A DNA stretch of 64,000 nt, taken from NCBI GenBank assembly GCA_034509735.1, contig JACGWO010000007.1, forward strand, positions 2,852,001-2,916,000, in the 5' to 3' direction. Within the stretch, counting starts at the first letter, position 1. Every line of letters begins with the position of its first letter. Below, one piece after another: positions 10,946 to 21,867 of this stretch. Source of the DNA: Sesamum alatum. Taxonomy: Eukaryota; Streptophyta; Magnoliopsida; Lamiales; Pedaliaceae. The translations under genes were made by a program, and so were the position numbers. The notes beneath the pieces are model-generated. The model saw only the letters and a list, made by a program, of their open reading frames with translations, ran no database searches and was not told where the DNA came from.

Positions 10946-11503
10946 TAGGGATAATAATTAGTATAATAATTAAAACGATCGAGTAATTAAAGGAATCACA
11001 TACCTGGTTTTCTTCCCAAAATAAGCCGGATTGATAACTCCAAACTCGAGATTTCTGGCGGAAACCGGCCGCCTGGCCACCGTCTTCGTCTTCAAGTTTA
11101 TTTCAATTCTTTCCACGGAGCAAGGAATCCAATCGACGGGCTCCAACACATTCTCCACTTGCAAAAGATGTGGCGCCACCACAACAACAGTGTTGCCGCC
11201 GTCTTCCTCACAGGCATTGGCAACGTGTAACAGATTCAATCCTGGAACCTCAATCCACCTCATCCCACTCTCATCCTCCGCGTTTCGCGGGATGATCCCC
11301 AGCCTCGGCACTTTTGCCGCATTAACCAGCTCGGCTGCTTCCCTTTGAGAATCTCCTTTAGGGTTGATTACTACTTGAGTATCAGGAAATATAGCGTAGT
11401 TTTTCGTAATAGCAAAATCATGGACCACCGAAGATTCGATCATGGAGAGAATTGGCACTTCTTGTTGCTTGATTCCGTCGGGGTTGATTCTGAAATATGT
11501 TAG

Positions 11504-12212
11504 TGTTGGTATTGGCCCATGACCTTTTTGGGTAGGCCCAACTCACGGGCCCAAATTCCCCCACCACTTTGGATGACTCACACCACCACTCGGTCAAATT
11601 CTAACTTGTCCATTTGCAGCCCAATTGCTTCTGTGGCCCTACTATTCGACCCGGCCCATTGTTTACCTCTCATATATACTTTGACCGAGATAGGTTTCGG
11701 TCACTTTCATTCTCCCTTCCTCTTCTAGGGTTTTCGCCGCCGCCTCTCAACTCTGGTTTCTCCCTCTCACACTCAAGGTGTCCGACTCCTTGTTATCTTC
11801 CCCTTCTCAGTTTCCGATGGCTTTGGTATCATCTCTCACCGCCTTCTTCCGCCTATGGTCTCTCATACTCTTGTCGTATAAAAGGAAGTTCATCCTTTGT
11901 ATACGACAAGCGAAGAAAAACCGAGAGCATATACCTTAAAATCCCCCTCTCTAAATCTCCCTATTGTGATCTCTTGTCTATGTGACATTGCTTGGATCTC
12001 GGCCTTTGTGGTGGTTTGAGTAACCGGTGGTGGGAGCCGACCTTGTGTGTGGCCGTGAGTTCCCGGATCTTGGCTCCATGAGCCTTAGACATTGCTAGGA
12101 TTTTATTTACAGTTTTTGATATTTGTAATTCATAGTTAGGTTGTTTAATCGGGTTTGTAATAGTAAGTTAGGGTTTCTATTCGGTTATCCACTGGAGGCC
12201 CTCCACCCAACA
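11504..12212 (+). repeat. 5' LTR of the Copia element
   Basis: 709 bp, TG...CA. A TATA-like CATATATACTTTGACC lies near 11670, followed by a CT-rich leader. It contains GGCCCA/TGGGCC motifs near 11514-11550. Short open frames inside it (11519-11985) recur in the other LTR and are not genes. Confidence 0.95.
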
Positions 12213-12213
12213 G

Positions 12214-12226
12214 TGGTATCAGAGTC
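12214..12226 (+). other. Primer-binding site
   Basis: TGGTATCAGAGTC lies two bases after the 5' LTR. It complements the 3' end of initiator tRNA-Met with one change from the usual TGGTATCAGAGC. Confidence 0.9.
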
Positions 12227-12339
12227 GGTTTATCCAGTTCTGGCCCCGGCGTCCTCACGGTAACCTCTAACCTTATCTCTTCTTACCACTTCTTGGTAAT
12301 TTTTGTTGTGTGCGACATTATTACCTAAAGAGCTTCCGC

Positions 12340-12640
12340 GATATATCTCTGCTATTATCTGTGTGATATTCTAAGTGTGTCTCATATCTCTGTGATATTT
12401 TCAGTTTATGATATTCTGAGTGTGTCTTTGTGATATTTCCAGTTTATGATATTCTGAGTGTGTCTCTGTGATATTTCCAGTTTATGATATACTAAGTGTG
12501 TCTCATATCTCTGTGATATTTCCAGTTTATGATATTTTGAGTGTATCTCATATCTCTGTGATATCTCCAGTTGTTGATATTCTGAGTCTGTCTCATATCT
12601 CTGTGATATTTCAAATTCATCCTATATCTCTGTGATAATC
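12340..12640 (+). repeat. Tandem repeat in the Copia leader
   Basis: Units built from CTCTGTGATATTTCCAGTTT and ATGATATTCTGAGTGTGTCT recur about seven times with periods near 38 and 58 bp. It lies between the primer-binding site and gag, where the packaging leader is expected. Confidence 0.8.
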
Positions 12641-12863
12641 TTCTATCTGTGTAAATTAGTATCTTACGGTCTATTATTTCCTATTGATTATCTTTGTGAT
12701 ATTCCGATTACAGAACCAAGACCGAACCCTCTTCTTACTTCCCACTTGGCCGGGTCCTTGAGACCGTCGGGTATCTGGTTGAGAGTAGGTCGAGGAACCT
12801 TTTAAATCTATTTTCTATTGACTTGCATTTGTTGCACTTAGTGTTACCTTACTGTTTTTCATC

Positions 12864-13293
12864 ATGGCTGGTTATAACTTGCTTCCGTTTGATGGAAAAA
12901 CTGATTCTACTATTTGGCAACAGAAAATGAAAGGTATTTTAGTTCATCAAAAGGTTTTCAAAGCAATTGATGGAAAATATGCTGAAACAGTTAATGAGGA
13001 AAAGAGACTTGAAAATGATGAATTTGCCTACTCCTCTATTATTCTTAATTTGTCTGATGCTGTAATTCGAAAAGTAGGAAAACAAGAATCAGCTAGAGAG
13101 TTATGGAATAAGTTAGAGGAACTTTACACAGAAACCTCTTTGCCTAGTAAGTTGTTTTTACTAGAAAAGTTCTTCAGGTATAAACTGGATTTGACTAAAA
13201 ATATTGATGACAATATTGATGAGTTCACTAAGTTAATCCAAGATATAAAACTCACTGGGGATAAAAAATATTGATGACTATACTTCTATAGTA
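12864..13293 (+). pseudogene. Copia gag (capsid region), frame-broken at its end
   Basis: MAGYNLLPFDGKTDSTIWQQ begins a 136-aa UBN2/DUF4219-type Copia gag that continues with LWNKLEELY and a charged helical segment. The frame ends at 13274, and the same gag resumes in another phase with SIVLLNAIPDSYGD from about 13294, a single frame change. Gag forms the virus-like particle of the retrotransposon. Translation would start at 12864. Confidence 0.9.
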
Positions 13294-14472
13294 TTGCTTA
13301 ATGCCATACCTGATTCCTATGGTGACGTTAAAGCTGCCATTAAGTATGGTAGGGATAATGTGAATTTAGAAACTGTTGGCAGTGGTCTCAAGAGTAAAGA
13401 AATGGACCTAAAAACAAATAAACCAAACCAGTCACAGGGTGAGGTTAATTTTGTTAGAGGTAGAACCAAGAATAGAAATTCTGATCACAAGTACAGAAAA
13501 CACAGTAAGAGTAAACATAAAAGTAGGAGTAAGTCCAGAGGAAAAGGTGATAAGAATAGTGATGACAAGGTTAAAGAAAGAAAATGCTATAACTGTGGGA
13601 TTAAAGGTCATTACATTAAAGACTGCAGGAAACCTAGAAAAGATCAAAACTATTCAAATGATAATGCAAATGTTGTTACTGATGATTCCTCTGGGGAAGT
13701 CTTTATGGTCTGTGATGTGAATAATTTTCAGAGTTTAAATATGCATGAATGGCTCATTGACTCCGAATGTTCTTTTCATATGTCTCATTTTAAAGAAATT
13801 TTCTCTAAAATGGAATCTAGAAACTTTGGTTCTGTTTCTATGGCAAATGAAAAACGATGTGATATTCTTGGTCTTGGAGATGTAAACATGACTTTTGAAA
13901 ATGGTTTTAAATTAACTCTTAAAAACATCAGGTTTGTCCCTGACTTAAGTCATAACCTTATCTCTTGTGCCGTTCTTGAAGAAGAAGGCTTAGAGGGTAG
14001 ATGGGGAAAGGGGGTTATGAAAATAATGAAAGGTGCCTTAACTGTTTTCAAAGCTGAACGGAAACGAAATCTGTATGTATGCTCTGTTAAATATGATGAT
14101 TTTTCTGCTAATGTTGTTGAGACTGATAAAATTATTTTGTGGCATAAACGGTCGGGTCATATAAGTCAAAAGGGACTTGAGATTCTCAAATCTGAAGGTG
14201 CATTGCATGACAACATTGAAAAATTGAAATTTTGTGAAGAATGCATCATGGGGAAACAACATAAAGTTCAATTTCCTGTTACATCATACCCCCACCCCAC
14301 TACATCATCTGACATTTTAGATTATGTGCATACTGATGTGTGGGGACCTTCTAGTACCCGCACGCACGGTGGTAACAAATATTTTTTGTTAATCATTGAT
14401 AACTTTTCCAGAAAAGTTTTCGTGTTTCTTATGAAGTGCAAATCTGAAGTTTTTGAGCATTTTCAAAAATAG
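13294..14472 (+). pseudogene. Copia nucleocapsid, protease and integrase N-terminal part
   Basis: In order: a Lys/Arg/Ser-rich stretch, the CCHC knuckle CYNCGIKGHYIKDC (about 13583), protease with WLIDSECSFHMS (about 13750), the GAG-pre-integrase zinc motif LWHKRSGHIS...CEECIMGK, and the start of the integrase core (HTDVWGPS, the first catalytic Asp). The protease triad is normally DSG and here reads DSE, so it should be inactive. A nonsense codon at 14470-14472 ends the frame inside integrase. Confidence 0.9.
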
Positions 14473-15060
14473 AAAGTTTTAGTTGAAAACCAAACCGGAA
14501 AAACTTTGAAAGCTTTAAGAACTGATAATGGTCTGGAATTTTGTAATCAAAATTTTTCTGATCTATGTGATAAGTTTGGTATAAAAAGACACAAGACAAA
14601 CCCTTACACACCTCAGCAAAATGGTGTTGCTGAGCGTATGAACCGAACCATTTTGGAAAAGGTAAGATGTATGATCTCCAATTCCGGAGTTCCCAAAACA
14701 CTTTAGGGTGAGGCAGTGTTAACTGCCGTTCACCTCATAAACAGGTCTCCTTCCATTCCTCTGAACGGAAAGATTCCTGAATCTGTGTGGACAGGAAAAA
14801 CTGTTGATTTATCCTCATTACGTGTTTTTGGTTGTGCTGCATTTGTACATCAAAGTGTTGATAAACTTGAACCCAAATCCCAGAAGTGTGTCTTCCTAGG
14901 ATATCCGGATGGGGTTAAAGGTTATCGCCTGTGGCTTAGGAGCCAAGAGGGTTTTAGAGTTCTGATTAGTAAGAATGCAATCGTTAACGAGTCAGAAATG
15001 CCTTGTCTCTCTAAAACTCCTGATAAGTTAGAATCTCCTTCAAAACCGAATTTCGTTTAG
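14473..15060 (+). pseudogene. Copia integrase, C-terminal part
   Basis: After the stop the same phase continues with LRTDNGLEFCN (second catalytic Asp) and TPQQNGVAERMNRT (catalytic Glu). A second stop lies at 14704-14706, then the LINRSPS...RVFGCAAFVH tail typical of Copia integrases. A third in-frame stop is at 15058-15060. Confidence 0.88.
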
Positions 15061-16791
15061 GTAGAGGAAATTCAAGGGGATAACCAACAGGTAGAGGGTA
15101 GCCTAGTGGAACAATCTGATAACCAAAACCCAGAAGAAAACTTAAATGACTACATGTTGGCTAGGGACAGAAACAGACGTGTGCCTAGGCTCCCCTCTAA
15201 GTACAGTGATTTTCATGTTGCACTTAACACTGAATCTAGTGAACCCAGCACCCCTGAAGAAGCCCTAAAATCCAAAGATGCTGAAAAATGGTTAAGTGCA
15301 ATGAAAGATGAAAGGAATCCTTGAAAGATAATAAGACTTGGATTCTAGTTCCAAAACCCAGTAGTGGTTCCATTATAGGATGCAAATGGATTTATAAATT
15401 AAAACAGGAAGAAAACTCAAAGAGATATAAAGCTAGACTTGTAGCTAAAGGCTTCACTCAAAAGGAAGGCATTGACTACTTTGAAGTTTTCTCTCCTGTT
15501 GTTAAGTATACTACTGTTCGTATATTGCTTGCCCTATCTGCACACTTCAATTGGGAGTTAAAACAATGGATGTAAAAACTGCATTTCTGCATGGAGAGTT
15601 AGAAAGAGCATATTTACATGCATCAACCTGTCGGATTTGTTGATAAATTCAAACCTGATTATGTGTGCTTACTGAAAAAATCTCTGTATGGGTTAAAACA
15701 GTCTCCACGTCAGTGGAACAAAAAGTTTGACAACTTCATGCTTTCTTTAAAATACACTCATAGTAATTACGATCACTGTCTGTATTTTTTAAATACTATG
15801 ACAAAATACCTGCTTTTCTGGTCCTTTATGTGGATGATATGCTTATTGCCAGTCCTAGCATGTTACATGTTAAAGAACTCCAAAATAACCTTAGCAAGAC
15901 TTTCGATATGAAGGATCTTGGTGATGCTAAGAAAATTTTGGGTATGACTATTGAAAGCGATAGAAAAAACTCCACTATTGTTTTGAATCAAAGTGCATAT
16001 ATTCTATCTATGCTTGAAAGGTTTTCTATAATAAATTCAAAAGCAACTTCTGTTCCCTTATCTTCTCATTTCCAACTGTCTAAGGACCAGTGTCCTAAAA
16101 CTGATAGAGATAGGGAGAAAATGGAAAAGGTTCTTTATTCGAATGCAATAGGCTCAGTTATGTTCTTGATGGTGTGTTCTAGGCCTGATATTGCATATGC
16201 CATTAGCTGTCTCAGTCGTTATATGTCAAATGCGGGTCCTTCCCACTGGGAAGCCCTGAAATGGTTATTAAGATATCTAAAAGGGACTTTCAAAAACGGT
16301 ATTAAATTCACTAAGTGTTCTGATGGTGTGAAACTGATTGGATACGTTTACTCCAACTATGCTAATGATAAGGATAGCAGAAAATCCACTACCTCTTATG
16401 TATTTACTTTGTGTGGGTCATGCATTAGTTGGAAGTCTCAACTTCAACAAATTGTTGCCTTGTCTACTACTGAAGCTGAATATATTGCTGCCACTGAGGC
16501 CTTTAAAGAAGCTTTGTGGTTAGAAGGTCTTGTTAAAGAAATTGGTTTTCTAAATCAAAAAGTTAGTGTTTCTCTGATAGTCAGTCTGCTATTCAGCTTT
16601 GTAAAAATCCTGTTTTTCATGACAGAACTAAACACATAGATGTTAGGTATCATTTTATCCGTGACATTGTAGGAAAGGAGCTCATTCAACTTGAGAAAAT
16701 TGATTCTGAATCCAACCCATCAGATATGGGGACTAAATGCCTGACCATTGAGAAATTCATGAATTGTCGTTCTATTCTAAATTTGCTATAA
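15061..16791 (+). pseudogene. Copia reverse transcriptase and RNase H, frame-broken
   Basis: Reverse transcriptase motifs are visible in successive phases: [40 protein letters not shown] and the polymerase box YVDDMLIA. RNase H follows with SRPDIAYAIS, LSTTEAEYIAATEA and, after another shift near 16580, HIDVRYHFIRD to a stop at 16791. Phase changes occur near 15322, 15565, 15612, 15825 and 16580. The YVDD core itself is intact. Confidence 0.9.
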
Positions 16792-16912
16792 ACTGTCTAC
16801 TAATCCTTTCTTCTCTTTTGCAGGCACCAAAAGAATAAAAGGCGATGATGATAGTCAAAGATCCGGGCTTTGGTATCAGTCACCCTCACGGGTCTTGGTC
16901 CAAGGTAGAGTT

Positions 16913-17622
16913 TGTTGGTATTGGCCCATAACCCTTTCGGGTAGGCCCAACTCACGGGCCCAAATTCCCCCACCACTTTGGACGACTCACACCACCACTC
17001 GGTTAAATTCTAACTTGTCCATTTGCAGCCCAATTGCTTCTGTGGCCCTACTATTCGACCCAGCCCATTGTTTACCTCTCATATATACTTTGACCGAGAT
17101 AGGTTTCGGTCACTTTCATTCGCCCTTCCTCTTCTAGGGTTTTCGCCGCCACCTCTCAACTCTGGTTTCTCCCTCTCACACTCAAGGTGTCCGACTCCTT
17201 GTTATCTTCCCCTTCTCAGTTTCCGATGGATTTGGTACCATCTCTCACCGCCTTCTTCCGCCTATGGTCTCTCATACTCTTGTCGTATCAAAGGAAGTTC
17301 AACCTTTGTATACGACAAGCGAAGAAAAACCGAGAGCATATACCTTAAAATCCACCTCTCTAAATCTCCCTATTGCGATCTCTTGTCTGTGTGACATTGC
17401 TTGGATCGCGGCCTTTGTGGTGGTTTGAGTAACCGGTGGTGGGAGCCGGCCTTGTGTGTGGCCGTGAGTTCCCGGATCTTGGCTCCCTGAGCCTTAGACA
17501 TTGCTAGGGTTTTATTTACAGTTTTTGATATCTGTAATTCATAGTTAGGTTGTTTAATCGGGTTTTGTAATAGTAAGTTAGGGTTTCTATTCGGTTATCC
17601 ACTGGAGGCCCTCCACCCAACA
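16913..17622 (+). repeat. 3' LTR of the Copia element
   Basis: 710 bp, TG...CA, ~97% identical to the 5' LTR. The bases just before it (AAGGTAGAG) are the only candidate polypurine tract and a weak one. Confidence 0.95.
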
Positions 17623-18380
17623 GTTAGGAATGGTGGGAAAACACTGTACCTGAACGCAAAGGCTTCGCCGGTTTCTTTGTCGACTTCCGGGTGTGCCGTC
17701 ATCGCCATTTTCGGCTCGCCAAAAGATTCATCGCGGCCTAAAGTGATTATATCTCCTTCCGATGTTAGTTTTATTGCATATGGAAGATCATACTCAGATA
17801 GAGCAAAAAGCCTGCCGTCGAAGTGAGCCAAGCTCGTAGTTGCATTGCCAATGCCGCGGCGGTCGTCGTATTACCCAGATAGCAAGCGGCCAATGTAGAC
17901 GGCCAAGCGAGCCATAGAAGCCAGTAGGCTAGTGAAGGCGGAACAGTAGTTAATTACAATGGGACATCCATATTTTCGCTCAACGTTGTACTTGTAAGTC
18001 TTGACAAAGCGGCTACAGAAAGTGGGTTTGCCTTTGGAGATTCTAATAGAATGAAGCATCCCATCTCCGTCAAAGACGTGGTAGGGCCCGCGTGGGATGA
18101 ACTGAGGGTTCGGGCCGTTGCGGATGTAAGCTCCGTCGAGGCACGGCGGAAGGGATCCCTCCTCCACCTCACAGGCGGTGGGGGGCAGCTCGTCCACCGG
18201 GGCTAAGTTCCCGGAGAGGACGAGTTTGGGGTCGATACGGGGGCGAAGAGGAGGGTCAACTAAAGATTTGAAGATATTAGCAAGTATCCATTCTCTCTTT
18301 TCTCTCAAGAAACTAAACACACACCGGATCATTGGACGAAAGGAAACGCCAACGGGAGTTGTCTATATACACGGAGAAAA

Positions 18381-18650
18381 CTTTATTTTTTTTGTCCTTT
18401 TGGGCCTTTTTTAAGTTAATCTTATTTGTTACGATGTCCTCGTATTGCATCTCACAAGTTTGATTTTCTTAATTTTGTTACTCACGTGTAATTTTCATTC
18501 AATAATTAATAAAGCCGTTAGCCGAAAAATGCACTTGAGAGCTAAAATTGAGAAAATTTTCAACTTATGAGATGCAATGTGAGAAAATCGTAACAAATGA
18601 GATTAAATTAAAAAATGCATAACATATGGGACCAAAAATGAAATTCTCCC
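18381..18650. mobile_element. MITE-like inverted repeat upstream of CCD4 copy A
   Basis: Left motifs (TTGCATCTCACAAGTTTGAT, TTGTTACGATGTCC) face right complements (AACTTATGAGATGCAATG, ATCGTAACAAATGAG). The right end is GGGACCAAAAATGAAATTCT. Confidence 0.6.
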
Positions 18651-19470
18651 TGTACAATGGGATGTGGTGACTTGTGAGTTGGTGCTGCTGGAAAATGGAG
18701 GTGAGTTATGGAAATTTTTTACTCGAATTAGATTTGACCGAACCAAATCAATCATAAAACAAGTGTGGTACACTTGCCATGTGATTGCTCATTTTTCCTA
18801 AACTGTACACCAATCACATAACAAATGTATCTCACTTGCTCTATAACTAATTTATTTCAGTTGAACCGATTTGGATTAGAATTTCCCTTGAGTTATTTGC
18901 TTTTTATGAAAATATGTATATATGTATGTTATTAATTAAGTAGAAAAGGTTTTATAATTATTAGCGTTAAATATACTTTATATCCTCAAAGTATACTTAC
19001 CGAAAATTTATAATTTTTATTCTGTAATTTAGGGTTGAAATTTGGTCCTATACGAATTAATTTTCATATTTAAATTCTATAACTTTAAAAATTTGACAAT
19101 TTTAGAACAACTGAAATCTATTACGAGTTTGTCACAAACATTGTGACAGGTTTTTTAGATGACTATCTTGTTTTTTTTTTTCTTTTTTTGCCAAAAACTA
19201 CTTGGACAGGGTAGGTGGATTTTCCGGGGTCACCTCTCATCCCAATATAATATGTGTATGAGGTGGAGAAGTACAATGCATTTCCTAACTAGAAATGGGG
19301 AGTACAAACTCTCTTTACAAATATCATATCCTAAGCAAAACTAAAAATTAAAATGAATGAGTTAATTACATATTAAGGTGGATCAGAAACAAGCTTTGAT
19401 AAAATCTACATCATCCTGGAGTCCAAAATAGGCCAAAGCAAGACCTACTCCATCTTTGACCGGCCCATAT
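18651..19470. other. Spacer in the A-B head-to-head interval
   Basis: AT-rich. It holds short relics (ACACTTGCCATGTGATTGCT also echoed near 24540-24590 in the copy B intron, and TTTGTCACAAACATTGTGAC at 19130). No gene. Confidence 0.4.
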
Positions 19471-20081
19471 TAGAGATGGCAACAATACTCGAACCTATCA
19501 AGACCCACCCAGGACTTGCCCTAATGGGCGGGTGCAGGTCCCAAAAATTAGATACGAGGTGGGTCCTTGGTCTTGAAAATTAAGACCCACCCGGGTCCAG
19601 GGAGGGTCTCTGGTCCATAAGGACCTGCACCGATATAATATTGGAGTGAAAAATTAGAAAAGCCCTAGCTCGCACCTTCTTCTCTCTTCTCAGTTTCTCT
19701 CGCACCTCTCTTCTCTCTTCTCAGTTTTTTGCCGCCTAGCCTCCTTTACTGCCTCACCTGCTCTGTTGCTCGCGCCGTGTTTTCTTCCCTCGTCCGCCAT
19801 CGCTTCGCCTCATCTAGCCTCGTCCCGGCGTCACCTCGCCTCCCCTCTACCTTGTCGTTGCATCGGCTCACCATCTTGTTTCTGTTCTTTATTTTTTTTT
19901 AAAAAAAAATAAAGTGAGAAGGAACTGGGTTAGACCCACCAGACGAGTTTGTAGCAGGGTGGACGAGAATAAGAAGAAAGCTTGGGGCGGGGCGAGGCGA
20001 GGCAGGGCCTGTCTCGAGGCTGATGAGGCGGGTTTGGCCAGGTCTCGGGTCTACCTAAACCCGCCCGAGTTGCCATCCCTA
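19471..20081. mobile_element. hAT-type MITE, 611 bp
   Basis: Ends TAGAGATGGCAAC and GTTGCCATCCCTA. Flanks GCCCATAT (19463-19470) and GCCCGGAT (20082-20089) match at 6 of 8 bases, a worn 8-bp target duplication as in hAT elements. The interior has GGGTCTTGGTC-type inverted repeats and a CT-rich block (19670-19880) that looks like captured leader sequence. Confidence 0.75.
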
Positions 20082-20783
20082 GCCCGGATGATGATGATCC
20101 TCTTTTCTATCTTTCTTTTTGGCTTTTATTTGGATGATCTTATCTAACAAAAATGGGTCCAAATCTAAGAGAAATTAATGCTGAAATCAACATCAAGCTA
20201 ATTAATAAATAAAATTCTTACTATTAATCTACACTATTTAATATATATTTTAATTCAGTTCGTTAGCAAATATATTTTCGTTGTTAAACTCATTAGTAAA
20301 TATATTTATTGTATTAAATAATACAGATAAGCAACAAAACTTTTACTTGCTAATTAGCTCGACGCTGATTTTTATGGCCGTTGAGCCATTTTCTTGTAGT
20401 GCCTTTTGAAACTTTACGATCTTTATTTTATATAATTGTTTAAAATTAAGTTTACATATTTTGTATTTATGATTGTTATATATCTAAATAATTATATGTT
20501 TATAAACTATATAGTGTTACATATCCAAGAATTACATACTTTTATCAAACACGATGTAAATGTAAATTTTCAAACAATGATAGAATATTTATAATTATGT
20601 CAAATTTTAAAAGAATTTGTAATTTACCCTAATTAATAACATAGAGACGTATACACATTTAAAAAGAAAAAAGAAAAAAAAAAGAAGCAAATACTTGTAC
20701 GAATAATATACGGGAAAAGTTGACAAGTTCTAAACTCTACCCATTAGTTACATGATTTTATTGCACATGAGTATATATAATTT
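20082..20783 (+). repeat. Segment paralogous to 4500-6060
   Basis: Collinear with 4500-6060: GATGATGATCC then TTTATTTGGATGATCTTATC, GAAACTTTACGATCTTTATT, and TTAATAACATAGAGACGTAT. It is the distal upstream flank of CCD4 copy B and lacks the RNase H relic present in the other copy. Confidence 0.6.
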
Positions 20784-21000
20784 TGGGTTAATTACACCTA
20801 TATCTCCTCTGAAAATGCAAAATTTTACTTTCCCCCAAAAAGGTTTTAAATGTGATTTGGCGTTAAATTAAAAAGATGCAAGTAAAAGTTTTAAAATCAC
20901 GAAAATTAAAAAGATGCAGGATTAAAATGCTACCCTAAAAAGTTAAAGGACGAAACGCCGAACAACCTATATTACAAGACTAAAATTGCATTTAACCCCA
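20784..21000. mobile_element. Chimeric MITE, ~217 bp
   Basis: The left end TGGGTTAATTACACCTATAT resembles the 46475-46977 family and the right end ATTGCATTTAACCCCA another. Internal AAAAAGATGCA motifs are repeated. Confidence 0.5.
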
Positions 21001-21867
21001 ATTATATATTGTACAAATACTTGTACAAATACTCACGTGCACATCCCCATGTATAGATAAGCCAAATAGCATAAAATAGGTAAAAACCTTGTGTGTTTTC
21101 TTAAACGTAGTTTACTTGCCCCTCTCTATTAAATATAATTAACGGTGTTAATTTTTTTTACATAAGTGACTATTATGTCCTTACCTATTATATATTATTT
21201 CATGTTATATCGACCGTGGGATATTTTTAAAATATATAAAAATCGTATGATTTAATTATTCATCTCAACCATTAAAGTTAGAGTTTAGACGCGGACATCA
21301 CCCAGAGAAAATTTGGGTGATGGTCGTCACCCAGTCGCTGATCTGGACGATGACTCGCTCAGGTTTACAACTATAAAAAATAATATTTTTAATTTTTTTT
21401 CTATAAAAAATTAAGAAATTTGATTTTAATTTTTGGAAGTTAAAAATAATTAAAAAAATGAGTTAAGAATTTTCATAACGTCTATTTAAAATTAAATATA
21501 TTTATAGTAAATAATATTATAAATGATAATAATTGAAGAAATTTTTTATTGATGTAGATATTAAATTTGGAGAATGAATTGTAATATATTATTTTCTGTA
21601 TTGTGATTTTAATTTATTTTTTTTCAATTTAAATTATAAATTTATTAAAAAAATATTTTTTTTGGTATTTGATTTTTAATTAAATATATTTAAAAATAAG
21701 TAAACTTGGCCATGGTAATTGTAAACAACAATATAGAAGCATTTTAGTTTTATTAAGGGCAAATAAAGGTCAAGATACGCCAAAAAATCAAGCTTAGACG
21801 TGAAGTTTTAATGAAAATGAAGTTTCGGGCTGAATTTATTAAAACAAGAGAAATTTTCGCTTATCTA
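21001..21867. other. AT-rich spacer upstream of CCD4 copy B
   Basis: CACATCCCCATGTATAGATA (21038) matches the promoter of copy C (CACATCCCCATGTATAAATA, 26429), so transposon DNA has split the old copy B promoter from its gene. A small inverted motif (TCACCCAGAGAAAATTTGGG) lies near 21300. No gene. Confidence 0.5.

Larger units (their letters stand above)
11504..17622 (+). mobile_element. Full-length Copia LTR retrotransposon (6,119 bp) inserted in CCD4 copy A
   Basis: The element starts TGTTGG and ends CCAACA, flanked by a perfect 5-bp duplication GTTAG (11499-11503 and 17623-17627). Internal order is gag, protease, integrase, reverse transcriptase, RNase H, the Copia order. The coding strand is plus, antisense to the host pseudogene. 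I count about 20 substitutions and one indel between the LTRs (~2.8%). At an assumed 1.3e-8 substitutions per site per year this gives an insertion age near 1 million years. Several stops and frame changes make it non-autonomous. Motif style suggests the Tork lineage (inference). Confidence 0.97.
9909..18332 (-). pseudogene. CCD4: CCD4 copy A, carotenoid cleavage dioxygenase 4 pseudogene split by Copia
   Basis: CCD4 enzymes are plastid non-haem iron dioxygenases that cleave carotenoids, typically in plastoglobules, and set petal or fruit colour. Here the coding order on the minus strand is 18332-17623, then 11503-11004, an intron (11003-10273), then the last exon 10272-9909 ending TAA. Family hallmarks include AYIRNGPNPQFIP, VFDGDGMLHSIRI, GLNLLHVANA and the C-terminal GFHGLF; four iron-binding His positions are present (AHPEVD, VHDFA, LLHVAN, FHG). 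Damage: the leader is cut to ATGGATACT joined directly to TTGCTAATATC, so the transit peptide is lost and the read-through frame starts upstream; 21 bp are missing after FKSL; CAA is now TAA at 17871; a +1/-1 pair of shifts near 11345-11365 rewrites about nine residues; and a 6.1-kb Copia element interrupts the main exon. The last exon remains open and highly conserved. Certainly dead as an enzyme. Confidence 0.93.

Noticed and set aside
11519..11985. Open frames of 69 and 123 aa in the 5' LTR, and twins at 16895-17394
   Set aside because: Same sequence in both LTRs, low-complexity Ser/Pro/Leu content, no family; they are LTR leader sequence.
12340..12640. CRISPR-like array
   Set aside because: The repeats are irregular, have no unique spacers and lie in a retrotransposon leader of a plant genome.
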